From Rhodocyclales bacterium (GTDB lineage Bacteria; Pseudomonadota; Gammaproteobacteria; Burkholderiales; Rhodocyclaceae), in assembly GCA_016235165.1 (NCBI GenBank), contig JACRLX010000004.1, positions 1 to 44,800 on the forward strand: 44,800 nucleotides of DNA. The letters run 5' to 3'. Made by a program: the position numbers and the translations under genes. Within the stretch, counting starts at the first letter, position 1, and each line of letters starts with the position of its first letter. The notes under the pieces were generated by a model, which searched no databases, was not told the origin of the DNA, and saw nothing but the letters and a program-made list of their open reading frames with translations. Positions 7,639 through 16,724 of the stretch are shown piece by piece.

Positions 7639-9075
7639 ATGGATTCATCGGCGGATCAGACGCTGCGGGGGCCGCAACCGGAAGCAAAGTTGATCGTCGG
7701 CGAGCTCATTGCCCGTGCGCGGGCCGCCCAGCGCGTGTACCAGCAATGCAGTCAGGCCGAGGTCGACATGGCGGTGCTTGGCGCCGGCTGGGCCATCATG
7801 GAGCCGGGCCGCAACCGCGCGCTGGCCGAGATGGCGGTGCGCGACACCGGGCTGGGCGACGTCGAGGACAAGGTCACCAAGAATCACCGCAAGACCCTGG
7901 GCCTGCTGCGCGACCTCAAGGGTGTGAAAACCGTTGGCGTGATCGCCGAATATCTCGACCTGGGCCTGGTCGAAATCGCGCGCCCGGTTGGCGTGGTGGT
8001 GGCGATCACGCCCTCGACCAATCCGGCGGCGACGCCGGCCAACAAGGTGATCAACGCGCTCAAGTGCCGCAATGCCGTGATCGTCGCGCCCTCGCCCAAG
8101 GGCCTGTCGACCTGCCAGGCGCTGGTCGGCCACATCCATGCCGAGCTGAAGAAGCTGGGCCTGCCGCTGGACCTGGTGCAGTGCCTGCCGGCGCCGGTGA
8201 CCAAGGACAGCACGCAGGAGCTGATGCGCCAGGCCGACCTGGTGGTCGCCACGGGTTCGCAATCCAACATCCGCGCCGCCTATACCTGCGGCACGCCGGC
8301 CTTCGGCGTCGGCGCCGGCAACGTGGCCTCGATCATCGATGTCTCGGCCGACCTGGAGGAAGCGGCGGCGGCGATCATGGCCTCCAAGACCTTCGACAAT
8401 GCCACCAGCTGTTCCTCCGAGAACAGCGTGGTGATCCTCGATGCCGTCTATGCCGATGCCATCGCAGCGCTGGAGGCCGCCGGCGGCGTGATGCTGGACA
8501 CCGCCGGGAAGGCGCAATTGCAGGCCGCGATGTGGCCTCAGGGCAAGCTCTCCAGCGCTGTCACCGCGCAAAAGGCCAGCCGCATCGCACAGATCGCCGG
8601 CTTGCAGGGTGGACGCTTCGAGTCCGCGCGCTTCCTGATGGTGGAGGAGGTCGGCGCCGGGCCGGACTACCCGTATTCCGGCGAAAAGCTCTCGCCGGTG
8701 CTGGCCGTGTATCGGGTGCGCGACTTCGATGCCGCCTGCGCCACGGTCGCTGCGATCTACAGCTACCAGGGCGCCGGCCATTCGGTCAGCATCCATTCCG
8801 CGAACGACGAGCACATCCTGCGCTTGGGCCTTGAGCTGCCGGTAAGCCGCGTGATCGTGAACCAGGCGCACTGCTTCGCCACCGGCGGCGCCTTCGACAA
8901 CGGCCTGCCCTTCTCGCTGTCGATGGGCTGCGGCACCTGGGGCCGCAACAATTTCTCGGACAACATGAGCTACCGCCAGTACATGAACACCACGCGTATC
9001 GCGCGCAAGATTCCGCCGCGCATGCCCACCGAAGCCGAGATCTTCGGCGACTACCTGGCAAAGCACGGTGGCTGA
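7639..9075 (+). CDS. sauS: Acylating aldehyde dehydrogenase, SauS-like
   Basis: 478-residue CoA-acylating aldehyde dehydrogenase, predicted here to reduce sulfoacetyl-CoA to sulfoacetaldehyde with NAD(P)H, or the reverse. NAD-fold residues include ITPSTNPAATPANK (123-136) and the glycine-rich FGVGAGNVASIID (222-234); the nucleophile is Cys258 in FDNATSCSSENSVV. This arrangement is shared with acetaldehyde and succinate-semialdehyde acylating dehydrogenases, so the substrate is assigned from context: a CoA ligase follows directly and xsc is in the same island. No clear Shine-Dalgarno precedes the ATG. Its stop overlaps the GTG of the ligase gene. The specific name sauS is an inference of moderate strength; the enzyme class is secure. 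Confidence 0.8.
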   Translation: MDSSADQTLRGPQPEAKLIVGELIARARAAQRVYQQCSQAEVDMAVLGAGWAIMEPGRNRALAEMAVRDTGLGDVEDKVTKNHRKTLGLLRDLKGVKTVGVIAEYLDLGLVEIARPVGVVVAITPSTNPAATPANKVINALKCRNAVIVAPSPKGLSTCQALVGHIHAELKKLGLPLDLVQCLPAPVTKDSTQELMRQADLVVATGSQSNIRAAYTCGTPAFGVGAGNVASIIDVSADLEEAAAAIMASKTFDNATSCSSENSVVILDAVYADAIAALEAAGGVMLDTAGKAQLQAAMWPQGKLSSAVTAQKASRIAQIAGLQGGRFESARFLMVEEVGAGPDYPYSGEKLSPVLAVYRVRDFDAACATVAAIYSYQGAGHSVSIHSANDEHILRLGLELPVSRVIVNQAHCFATGGAFDNGLPFSLSMGCGTWGRNNFSDNMSYRQYMNTTRIARKIPPRMPTEAEIFGDYLAKHGG

Positions 9076-10588
9076 GCCGATGCCGCGCACGGTCCGCGCC
9101 TGGGTCGAACGCCGCGCGGCGGAGACTCCCGACGCCACCTACCTGATCGCGCCCGAGACCGGGCGCAGGCTGAGCTTCGGCGGACTGCAAGCCGCCTCGC
9201 GCCGCCTTGCCACTTTCCTTGCGCAACGCGGTGCACAGCCGGGCGAACGCGTGGCGCTCTTGATGCCCAACGGCTTCCAGACCTGCCGCCTGTTCATCGG
9301 CGTGATGTACGGCGGCTACTGCGTGACGCCGGTGAACCTGCTGGCCCAGCCTTCGCAACTGGCTTACGTGCTCGACCACTGCGACGCGAAAATCGCCTTC
9401 GTCGCGCCCGATCAGGTCGAGCGGCTGCACGAGGCGATGAGGGAAGTTTCGCGCCCGCTCGACGTGGTGGTTTGCGACCCGGATGCCGAGGAGTTCATCG
9501 CCGTCGCCGCAGCGCCGACTTTGCCGCCGGTGGCCGAGGAAAGCGACGCGCTGATGATGTACACCTCGGGCACCACGGGCAAGCCCAAGGGCGTGGTGCT
9601 GGCCAATCGCGCGGTGATTGCCGGCGGCGAATACGTCTCGCAGGTGCATGAACTGACGCCGGCGGACTGCGTCATGGCGGTGCTGCCGCTGTACCACATC
9701 AATGCCCAGATCGTCACCGCCACCGCGCCGTTGGTGCATGGCGGCAGCCTGGTACTGCCGCGCAGGTTCAGTGCCTCGAATTTCTGGGAGACGGTGGCCG
9801 CACAGCATTGCACCTGGATCAACGTGGTGCCGACCATCATCGCCTATCTGCTCAACGGCGAGACGCCGCAGGCCAAGGGGCTGGACATCTCGCGCGTGCG
9901 TTTCTGCCGTTCCGCCTCGGCGCCGCTGGCGCCGGCCCACCACCGCGCCTTCGAGGCCAGGTTCGGCATCGGCATCATCGAGACCATGGGCCTCACCGAG
10001 ACCGCCGCGCCCTGCTTTTCGAACCCGCTCGTTCCGGCCCGGCGCAAGATTGGCAGCCCCGGGCCGGCCTTCGGCAACGAGGCGAAGATCATCGACGCCG
10101 AAGGACGCACCCAGCCACACGGACAAACCGGCGAGATCATGGTGCGTGGCGACAACGTGATGACCCGCTATTACAAGAACCCCGAGGAGACGGCCAAGGC
10201 GCTGACGGCCGACGGCTGGCTGCATACCGGCGACCTCGGCCACATGGACGCCGACGGCTTCGTCTTCGTCACCGGCCGGCTCAAGGAACTGATCATCAAG
10301 GGCGGCGAGAACATCGCCCCGCGCGAGATCGACGAGGCCCTGCTCAAGCACCCGGCATTGCTGGAAGCCGCCGCGGTGGGCGTGCCCGATGAGGCCTATG
10401 GCCAGGAGATCGTCGCCTGCGTGGTGACCAGGCCGGGCCAACAGTGCAGCGTCGACGAACTGCGCGAATACTGTCGCGGTGCGCTGGGCAGCTACAAGAC
10501 GCCGAAGGAATTCCGCTTCGTCGACGACCTGCCCAAGGGGCCGTCGGGCAAGGTGCAACGACTGAAGCTGCTGGAGGTTTTCAAGTAG
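9068..10588 (+). CDS. sauT: AMP-forming acyl-CoA ligase, SauT-like
   Basis: 506-residue member of the ANL superfamily, predicted to activate sulfoacetate to sulfoacetyl-CoA with ATP. The adenylation P-loop is YTSGTTGKPKGVV (165-177). Also present are an ETMGLTET motif, WLHTGDLGHMDADGF, the hinge GRLKELIIKGGENI and the catalytic Lys495 in PSGKVQR. The GTG start overlaps the previous stop by 8 bases; an ATG at 9080 is the alternative and would remove four residues. Many carboxylates are used by this family, so sulfoacetate is inferred from the dehydrogenase, the transporter and the nearby xsc. An 82-base gap separates it from the transporter genes. Confidence 0.78.
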   Translation: MAEPMPRTVRAWVERRAAETPDATYLIAPETGRRLSFGGLQAASRRLATFLAQRGAQPGERVALLMPNGFQTCRLFIGVMYGGYCVTPVNLLAQPSQLAYVLDHCDAKIAFVAPDQVERLHEAMREVSRPLDVVVCDPDAEEFIAVAAAPTLPPVAEESDALMMYTSGTTGKPKGVVLANRAVIAGGEYVSQVHELTPADCVMAVLPLYHINAQIVTATAPLVHGGSLVLPRRFSASNFWETVAAQHCTWINVVPTIIAYLLNGETPQAKGLDISRVRFCRSASAPLAPAHHRAFEARFGIGIIETMGLTETAAPCFSNPLVPARRKIGSPGPAFGNEAKIIDAEGRTQPHGQTGEIMVRGDNVMTRYYKNPEETAKALTADGWLHTGDLGHMDADGFVFVTGRLKELIIKGGENIAPREIDEALLKHPALLEAAAVGVPDEAYGQEIVACVVTRPGQQCSVDELREYCRGALGSYKTPKEFRFVDDLPKGPSGKVQRLKLLEVFK

Positions 10589-10670
10589 GCGAAGGCATCA
10601 GCAAGGTGCGCCCCGGGGCGCGAACATCAATCGCCGCCGGCAGAGCGGCGCACGAAGGAGGAAGACAGAC

Positions 10671-11639
10671 ATGAAATCCCTGACACGCCTGATCACCCTG
10701 ACCGGAGCGAGCGTGCTCGCCGCCGGCAGCCTGTTCGCCGGTGCCGCGCTGGCCCAGGAAAAGTACCCCTCGCGGCCGATCGAGTTCATCGTGCCCTGGG
10801 GGCCGGGCGGCGGCGCCGACCAGCTGGCGCGCAAGGTCGGCAAGATGCTCGAGGACAACCTCAAGGTCTCCTTCCCGGTGGTCAATGCGCCGGGCGCCAC
10901 CGGTGCCACCGGCATGACCAAGCTGCTGGTGGGCCAGCCCGACGGCCATGCCATGTCCGTGTACATCGCCGACACCCACGCGCTGCAGGTCACCGGCGCC
11001 ACCAAGTGGAAGCCGGGCGACTTCAAGGCGCTGGCGATCATGGTGCAGCAGCCGTCGGCGATCCTGGTGCCGATGGATAGCCGCTTCAAGACCTGGGCCG
11101 ATTTCGAGAAGGAAGCCAAGGCCAATCCGGGCAAGCTCAAGGTGGCCGTGCTGGGCCTCGGCAGCATCGACGACGTGACCCTGCGCTACCTCGGCAGCAA
11201 GGGCGTCAAGACCAATGCCGTGCCCTTCTCCAATCCGGGCGAGCGCTATGTTTCCATCCTCGGCGGCCATGCCGACGCGCTCTACGAACAGGCCGGCGAC
11301 CTGCGCCAGATGCTGGACAACAAGCAGATGCGCCCGTTGCTGATCTTCGCCAACGAACGCGTGGCGGAGTTCAAGGACATCCCGGTGTCGAAGGAGCTGG
11401 GCTACAACGTCACGCTGCCGCAGTTCCGCTCCATCGTCGTCAAGGCCGGCACGCCGCCCGAGCGCGTCAAGTTCCTCGCCGACGCCATCGCCAGGGCCGC
11501 CGCTTCGCCCGAGTACAAGGCCTTCCTCAAGGACAGCTACGCCGACCCCGGCAGCTATCTGGGGCCGGACGAGGCCGACAAGTTCCTCAAGCACGAGATG
11601 GACGCGCTGTCGGCCCTGGTCGCCAGCGTCGGCAAGTAA
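10671..11639 (+). CDS. tctC: TctC-like periplasmic solute-binding protein
   Basis: 322 residues with a Sec signal peptide (1-28, cleavage after ALA) followed by the tripartite tricarboxylate receptor fold (Bug family): EKYPSRPIEFIVPWGPGGGADQLAR at the mature N-terminus is diagnostic. It captures an organic anion in the periplasm and passes it to TctBA. A strong AAGGAGG (10655-10661) precedes the ATG. The receptor comes first in the transporter trio, as is usual. In this island the ligand is probably sulfoacetate or another C2 sulfonate, taking the place of the permease SauU used in other bacteria; this is inference from the neighbours. Confidence 0.9.
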   Translation: MKSLTRLITLTGASVLAAGSLFAGAALAQEKYPSRPIEFIVPWGPGGGADQLARKVGKMLEDNLKVSFPVVNAPGATGATGMTKLLVGQPDGHAMSVYIADTHALQVTGATKWKPGDFKALAIMVQQPSAILVPMDSRFKTWADFEKEAKANPGKLKVAVLGLGSIDDVTLRYLGSKGVKTNAVPFSNPGERYVSILGGHADALYEQAGDLRQMLDNKQMRPLLIFANERVAEFKDIPVSKELGYNVTLPQFRSIVVKAGTPPERVKFLADAIARAAASPEYKAFLKDSYADPGSYLGPDEADKFLKHEMDALSALVASVGK

Positions 11640-11672
11640 GCCGCAGCCACCCATCTCCCGGAGCCTCGGCGC

Positions 11673-12233
11673 ATGGACAAGACTAGCCGCAAAGACACGA
11701 TTCCCTACTTCATCGTTCTTGCCATCGCCGCGGGGCTCTTCGTCCATGCCGGCAGCATCGGCTCGATGGGCAGCGCCGATCGCGCCATCGGGCCGTCGTT
11801 CTGGCCGCGGCTGGTCCTCGGCCTGGGCATGTGCGTCTGCGTTTTCGAACTGGTGTTCCGCTGGTTCTTCGACATGGAGGGCACCGGCGGCCTGCTTTCG
11901 CAGGTGGAGCAGCAGATGGACGGCGAGGGCGCGGCGGCCGAGGCGCCGGAGGAGCGCAATCTGCCGCAGCTGCTGCTTGGCGTCGGCCTCACCCTGGCCT
12001 ACGTCTGGGCGCTGCCGGTGCTCGGTTTTGCCGTCGCCTCGCTGATCTTCATCGCGCTTTTCATCTGGCTCGGCACTTACCGCAAGACTAAGGTGGTGGC
12101 CGCGGTCAGTGTGCTCGGCACCCTGCTGCTGATGTTCATCTTCATGAAGGTGGTCTACGTTTCGCTGCCGCTGGGCAGTGGCCCCTTCGAGGGCATTTCG
12201 GTGTTCCTGATGGGCCTGCTGGGCGTACGCTGA
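11673..12233 (+). CDS. tctB: TctB-like small membrane subunit
   Basis: 186 residues with about four hydrophobic helices (roughly 12-28, 43-65, 98-130 as two short helices, and 139-165) and an acidic, Ala-rich cytoplasmic loop (75-95). Length and layout match the small integral-membrane subunit of tripartite tricarboxylate transporters, which pairs with TctA. Sequence conservation in this subunit is low, so its position between tctC and tctA is the main evidence. It starts 33 bases after tctC; tctA starts 9 bases after its stop. Confidence 0.85.
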   Translation: MDKTSRKDTIPYFIVLAIAAGLFVHAGSIGSMGSADRAIGPSFWPRLVLGLGMCVCVFELVFRWFFDMEGTGGLLSQVEQQMDGEGAAAEAPEERNLPQLLLGVGLTLAYVWALPVLGFAVASLIFIALFIWLGTYRKTKVVAAVSVLGTLLLMFIFMKVVYVSLPLGSGPFEGISVFLMGLLGVR

Positions 12234-12242
12234 GGACGATTC

Positions 12243-13757
12243 ATGGACGTCATCTCCCAACTCGGTTCCGGCTTTGCCAACGTCTTCGTTCCCGCCAACC
12301 TGCTGGCGCTGGTGATCGGCACCATCGCCGGCATGCTGGTCGCCGTGCTGCCCGGCCTGACACTGGTGATGGGCGTGGTGCTGGCCCTGCCCTTCACCTA
12401 TCAGCTGGGCATCACGCCGGCGGTGATCCTGCTCACCGCGATGTACATCACCGGCACCTACGGCGGCGCCTTCACCGCGATCCTGTTCAAGGTGCCGGGC
12501 GAGCCGCTCGATGTGCCGCTGCTGTGGGACGGCTGGCGCATGGCGCAGTCGGGCCGCCCGGCCGAGGCGCTGGGCTGGACGCTGTTTGCCGCCTTCTTCG
12601 CCGGCATCCTGACAGTGATCTGCATGGTGGCGATGGCGGTGCCTTTCGCCAGGTTCGCCCTCAAGTTCGACGCGCCGGATTATTTCGCCATCATCGTCTT
12701 CGGCCTCACCAGCGTGGTGGCGCTGGGCGGGGCTTCGCTGACCAATGCCTTCATCAGCCTCTTCGTCGGCCTCTTCATCGCCACCATCGGCGTCGAGGAG
12801 ACCTTCGGCGCCGAGCGCTTCAGCTTCGGTGTGCCGCTGCTGGCGGACGGCGTCGAGTACCTGACCGTGATGGTCGGCGCCTACGGCGTGGGCGAGGTGC
12901 TGGTGCGCTTCGAGCAGGGCTTCAAGACCACACCGATGGCGATGGGCGCCAAGGTACAGACCAAGCTGCCGAGCCTGATCGACGCCATCCGCCTGCGCGC
13001 CACCTTCCTGCGCAGCTCGCTGATCGGCCTGCTGGCCGGTATCGTGCCGGGCGCCGGGGCAACCATTGCCTCCTTCGTGTCCTACGGCATCGAGCGCCAG
13101 TACGGCGCCAATGGGGCAAAGATGGGGTCCGGTTGCGCGGAAGGTATCGTCGCACCGCAGATCGCCTCGACCGCCTCGGTCGGCGGCCACATGGTGCCGC
13201 TGCTGGTGCTGGGCATCCCGGGCAGCGGCGCCACGGCGGTGATCCTCGGCGCCTTCCTGCTGCACGGCGTGCAGCCGGGACCGCAGATCTTCCAGACCCA
13301 GCCGCAGATGGTCTACACCCTGTTCGCCTCGATGTTCGTCGCCGTCTTCGCCATGTGCCTGCTCGGCTATTTCGCGATCGAGCCGCTGGTGCGCGTGCTC
13401 TACTTCCCCGAGGCGATCACCTCGGCCTATGTCGTGATGCTGTGCTTCATCGGCGCCTTCGCCGCGCGCAACAACCTGACCGACCTGTGGATGGTGGCCA
13501 TCTTCGGCGTCATCGGCTACCTCTTCGAGCGCCTCAAGTTCCCCGTCGCGCCGATGATCCTCGGTTGCATCCTCGGGCCGACCGCGGAGCGCACTTTCCA
13601 GACCACCATGATCAGCTTCCAGAACGACTGGACCGTCTTTCTCCAGCGTCCGGTCAGTGGCACGGTGATGCTGCTCGCCGCCGTCGCGCTGGGAGTGCCC
13701 ATCGTCAAGGCCTGGAAGGACACCTACATCCCGGCCATCCGCCGCGGCAGGAAGTGA
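12243..13757 (+). CDS. tctA: TctA-like large membrane subunit
   Basis: 504-residue polytopic membrane protein with about 11-12 helices. It has the family signatures GTIAGMLVAVLPGLTLVMGV near the N-terminus, YITGTYGGAFTAILFKVPGEP in the first half, and IVPGAGATIASFVSYGIE with GIPGSGATAVILGAF in the second half; the two halves are internally related, as in other TctA proteins. It forms the ion-coupled channel that imports the ligand captured by TctC. It is the last gene of the operon. No convincing terminator follows; the 152 bases before dapF contain one dispersed repeat copy. Confidence 0.92.
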   Translation: MDVISQLGSGFANVFVPANLLALVIGTIAGMLVAVLPGLTLVMGVVLALPFTYQLGITPAVILLTAMYITGTYGGAFTAILFKVPGEPLDVPLLWDGWRMAQSGRPAEALGWTLFAAFFAGILTVICMVAMAVPFARFALKFDAPDYFAIIVFGLTSVVALGGASLTNAFISLFVGLFIATIGVEETFGAERFSFGVPLLADGVEYLTVMVGAYGVGEVLVRFEQGFKTTPMAMGAKVQTKLPSLIDAIRLRATFLRSSLIGLLAGIVPGAGATIASFVSYGIERQYGANGAKMGSGCAEGIVAPQIASTASVGGHMVPLLVLGIPGSGATAVILGAFLLHGVQPGPQIFQTQPQMVYTLFASMFVAVFAMCLLGYFAIEPLVRVLYFPEAITSAYVVMLCFIGAFAARNNLTDLWMVAIFGVIGYLFERLKFPVAPMILGCILGPTAERTFQTTMISFQNDWTVFLQRPVSGTVMLLAAVALGVPIVKAWKDTYIPAIRRGRK

Positions 13758-13875
13758 GCCGCTGCTGCCCCGGCCGCCTTCCTTAAGGGCGTTTGCGGGC
13801 CCTGCATCCCCCCGATTGCCGGCGGGTCTTGGGGTGGGCGCCGAAAAAGGCTTCATTGACCCCTCAATTGCCGAA

Positions 13876-13900
13876 AGTCGGCGCTGGCGGTACGGCGTAT
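13876..13900. repeat. Dispersed GC-rich repeat, copy 2
   Basis: AGTCGGCGCTGGCGGTACGG plus CGTAT, a near-consensus copy, lies 9 bases upstream of the dapF start codon. It occupies the place where a ribosome site would be expected, and no Shine-Dalgarno is visible there. Confidence 0.7.
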
Positions 13901-13909
13901 CCTGCGCCG

Positions 13910-14764
13910 ATGCGCATCCGCTTCACCAAAATGCATGGTCTGGGCAACGATTTCGTCGTGCTCGACGCCATCAACCAGGATTTCGTGCCGACGCCGGCCC
14001 AGGCGCGCTGGCTGGCCGACCGCCATTTCGGCGTCGGCTGCGACCAGATCCTGATCGTCGAACGCAGCAGCACGCCAGGCGTCGATTTCCGCTATCGCAT
14101 CTTCAACGCCGACGGCGGCGAGGTCGAGCAGTGCGGCAACGGCGCGCGCTGCTTCGTGCGCTTCGTCCATGAGCAGGGCCTCACCCAGGCGCGCGAGATC
14201 CGCGTCGAAACCAAAGGCGGCATCATCGCGCCGCGCCTCGAAGCCGACGGCCAGGTGACGGTGGATATGGGCGCGCCGATTTTCGCGCCGGCCGAAATTC
14301 CCTTCACCAGTGACACAGATGCCGCCGTGCAGCCGCTCGATGTAGATGGCAAAACCATCGAGATCAGCGCCGTCTCCATGGGCAACCCGCACGCGGTGCA
14401 GGTGGTCGCCGATGTCGACACCGCGCCGGTAGCGGCACAGGGCCCGCGCATCGAAGCCCACCCGCGCTTTCCGCGCCGGGTCAATGCCGGCTTCATGCAG
14501 GTGCTCGACCGCCATGCGATCCGCCTGCGCGTGTATGAACGTGGCGCCGGCGAGACCCTGGCCTGCGGCACCGGCGCCTGCGCCGCCGTGGTCGCCGGCA
14601 TCCGCCGCGGCCTGCTCGATTCGCCGGTGCGCGTCACCACGCGCGGCGGCGATCTGTCCATCGCCTGGGCCGGCACCCGTGATGGTCAATGCGCGCCGGT
14701 GCTGATGACCGGCCCTGCCACCACCGTATTCAGTGCCGAAATCGAACTGCCGAACAACCTCTGA
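13910..14764 (+). CDS. dapF: Diaminopimelate epimerase
   Basis: 284 residues. The enzyme interconverts LL- and meso-diaminopimelate for lysine and peptidoglycan synthesis. The two catalytic cysteines are Cys75 (EQCGNGARC) and Cys219 (LACGTGAC), and the N-terminal [19 protein letters not shown] is diagnostic. I chose the ATG at 13910 because it gives exactly this conserved start; the longer open frame from 13793 includes the repeat and has no family match. It is followed at 10 bases by a DUF484 gene and then xerC, the standard order in proteobacteria. Confidence 0.97.
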   Translation: MRIRFTKMHGLGNDFVVLDAINQDFVPTPAQARWLADRHFGVGCDQILIVERSSTPGVDFRYRIFNADGGEVEQCGNGARCFVRFVHEQGLTQAREIRVETKGGIIAPRLEADGQVTVDMGAPIFAPAEIPFTSDTDAAVQPLDVDGKTIEISAVSMGNPHAVQVVADVDTAPVAAQGPRIEAHPRFPRRVNAGFMQVLDRHAIRLRVYERGAGETLACGTGACAAVVAGIRRGLLDSPVRVTTRGGDLSIAWAGTRDGQCAPVLMTGPATTVFSAEIELPNNL

Positions 14765-14774
14765 AAGCCCCGCC

Positions 14775-15425
14775 ATGAAATCCGAAGACGTCGCCCGCTA
14801 CCTCCACGACCATCCCGAATTTTTCGACCAGTATGCCGAGATGCTGACCCTGGTCACGCTGCCCGATCCGCACAGCGGCCGCGCCATTTCGATCACCGAG
14901 AAGCAGTTGTTCAACCTGCGCGACAAGGTGCGCACGCTGGAGGCCAAGCTGGTCGAGCTGATCGGCTTCGGCGAGGAGAACGATTCGATTTCCGACAAGG
15001 TGCATGGCCTGGCCGTGGCCCTGATCGCGGCCACCGATCGCGCCGGCGTGGTGCGCGCCCTGTATTCGCATCTGGGCGGCGCGTTTGCCGTGCCGCATGT
15101 CGGCCTGCGCATCTGGGGCCTGGGTGAAGGCGGCGGCGCCGAGAGCGACCCGGTGAGCGGCGAGCTGATGGCCTTCGCCGCCGGCCTGACCAAGCCCTAT
15201 TGCGGCGCGGTGGCCGGCCAGGAAGCACTGGCCTGGTTCGGCGAGGCCGGCAGCCAGTTGCGCTCGATGGCCCAGGTGCCGCTGCGTGAAACCGGCGGCC
15301 TCAGCTTCGGCCTGCTGGTGATGGCCAGCGAGGAGCCGACCCGCTTCTACCCGGAACTCGGCACGCTCTACCTCGAACGCATCGGCGAGATGGCGGCAGC
15401 GGCGCTGCTGCGCGTCGCCGGCTAG
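14775..15425 (+). CDS. DUF484 family protein
   Basis: 216 residues of the DUF484 family, which has a GAF-like fold and usually lies between dapF and xerC. The N-terminus (SEDVARYLHDHPEFFDQYAEML) is the conserved part. A short coiled coil (about 45-65) and a GAF-like region (70-210) follow. The function is not established. The stop codon is followed immediately by a structured intergenic repeat that separates the gene from xerC. Confidence 0.9.
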   Translation: MKSEDVARYLHDHPEFFDQYAEMLTLVTLPDPHSGRAISITEKQLFNLRDKVRTLEAKLVELIGFGEENDSISDKVHGLAVALIAATDRAGVVRALYSHLGGAFAVPHVGLRIWGLGEGGGAESDPVSGELMAFAAGLTKPYCGAVAGQEALAWFGEAGSQLRSMAQVPLRETGGLSFGLLVMASEEPTRFYPELGTLYLERIGEMAAAALLRVAG

Positions 15426-15592
15426 CGCCCATGGCTTCGACGACCACACGCAAGTCATGAAACGCGTGCAACCTTGTCACGCCTTGGGCGAGCAAACTCG
15501 GCCCGCCCCCCTTCGCCCCCCTCGCGGGGGGTTCCTGAACGGCTCGCTGCGCTCGATATCACCAGCGACCATGCCAGCTGTTTCACGTTAAG
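15426..15592. repeat. Structured intergenic repeat element, short form
   Basis: Begins directly after the DUF484 stop with CGCCCATGGCTTCGA and ends with GGCTCGCTGCGCTCGATATC and GCTGTTTCACGTTAAG, 17 bases before the xerC ATG. A second copy with the same ends, longer in the middle, lies at 31383-31627. A G/C hairpin (CCCCCC-tcgc-GGGGGG, 15516-15531) is inside. It fills the whole gap between two genes that are normally adjacent. Confidence 0.75.
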
Positions 15593-15609
15593 CAGGCCCA
15601 ACGATCACC

Positions 15610-16503
15610 ATGGATGCCTCGGTCGAGCAGTTCCTGACCGAGCTGGCGGTACAGCGCCGCGCCAGCCCGCATACCCTGGGCGCGTATCGCCGCGACCTCG
15701 AACGTCTGACGATCCTCGCCGCGGGCACCGAGTTGGCGCAACTCAAGGCGCCGCAGTTGCGCCGTGGCCTGATGCAGTTGCATGCGCAGGAGCTGGCGCC
15801 ACGTTCGATCGCCCGCACGCTGTCGGCATGGCGCAGCTATTACGTCTGGCTGGCGCGGCGCGGCACGATAGCCGTGAACCCGGCCGACAGCCTGCGCGCC
15901 CCGAAACGCCCGCGCGGCCTGCCCAAGGCGCTGGGCACCGACCAGGCCGCCGCTCTCTTCGATGGCAATGCCGCAGCGAAGACCGAGGGGCCGCTGCTGC
16001 AACGCGACGCGGCGATGTTCGAGCTGTTCTATTCCTCGGGGCTGCGCCTGTCGGAACTGGTGAGCCTCGACTGGCCCGGCGGGCTCGACCCGGCGAGCGG
16101 CGAAGTCACGGTGACCGGCAAGCGGCGCAAGACGCGCACCGTGCCGGTGGGGAGCAAGGCGCTGGCGGCATTGCAGCTGTGGCTGGCGGAGCGTCCGCAG
16201 TTCGCCCGCGAAGGCCAGCCGGCGCTGTTCCTGAGCCGCAACGGCACCCGCCTGTCGCCGCGCCAGGTGGAGAACCGGCTGGCGCTCTGGGCGCAGCGCC
16301 AGGGCGTCGGCGTGCACGTCCATCCGCACATGCTGCGCCATTCCTTTGCCAGCCACGTCCTGCAATCCTCCGGCGACCTGCGCGCAGTGCAGGAGATGCT
16401 GGGCCACGCCAGCATCGCCGCAACGCAGATCTATACTCACCTCGACTTTCAACACCTTGCCAAGATTTACGACTCGGCGCACCCGCGGGCGAAAAGCAAA
16501 TGA
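15610..16503 (+). CDS. xerC: Tyrosine recombinase XerC
   Basis: 297-residue site-specific recombinase that, with XerD, resolves chromosome dimers at dif. A SAM-like N-terminal DNA-binding domain (1-90) is followed by the catalytic domain: Arg146 (SSGLRLSEL), Lys171 (TGKRRK), His240 and Arg243 (HPHMLRHSFASH), His266 (LGHAS) and the nucleophile Tyr275 (IYTHLDFQHL). All catalytic residues are present. The dapF-DUF484-xerC order supports XerC rather than XerD. The start follows the structured repeat closely, so that element may supply the ribosome-binding region. Confidence 0.95.
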   Translation: MDASVEQFLTELAVQRRASPHTLGAYRRDLERLTILAAGTELAQLKAPQLRRGLMQLHAQELAPRSIARTLSAWRSYYVWLARRGTIAVNPADSLRAPKRPRGLPKALGTDQAAALFDGNAAAKTEGPLLQRDAAMFELFYSSGLRLSELVSLDWPGGLDPASGEVTVTGKRRKTRTVPVGSKALAALQLWLAERPQFAREGQPALFLSRNGTRLSPRQVENRLALWAQRQGVGVHVHPHMLRHSFASHVLQSSGDLRAVQEMLGHASIAATQIYTHLDFQHLAKIYDSAHPRAKSK

Positions 16504-16724
16504 AATCCCACCACTGGCCGTGGACCTTCCTTGCATTCAGCCTGATCGGGTTGCTACTGCTGGTGGCCGGCATCGCCGCGCTGGCCGGTGTGCTGAAAGG
16601 CGAGCATCCCCTGTTCGGCGACGACATGGCCGGCTGGGCGCTGATCGTTTCCGCCGCGGCCGCCTTCCTCACCGGAGCTTTTCCGCTGGCGCTGCGCCGA
16701 CTGGCGGAGCGCGAAGGAGCCTGA
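16500..16724 (+). CDS. Small two-helix membrane protein
   Basis: 74 residues; the ATG overlaps the xerC stop (ATGA), which implies coupled translation. Two hydrophobic segments (about 9-31 and 43-63) are joined by a short loop, KGEHPLFGDD, and followed by a basic tail, LRRLAEREGA. I do not recognise a family. The coding reading is supported by the tight overlap and the regular membrane topology. Its stop abuts the stop of the convergent exonuclease gene with no spacing. Confidence 0.65.
   Translation: MKSHHWPWTFLAFSLIGLLLLVAGIAALAGVLKGEHPLFGDDMAGWALIVSAAAAFLTGAFPLALRRLAEREGA

Noticed and set aside
10581-13856. A 1091-codon open frame antisense to tctC-tctB-tctA
   Set aside because: The translation is low-complexity (His, Gln, Asp, Gly, Arg) and the sense genes are secure; a GC-bias artefact.
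13758-13875. Terminator after tctA
   Set aside because: No stem of useful length followed by a T-run is visible.
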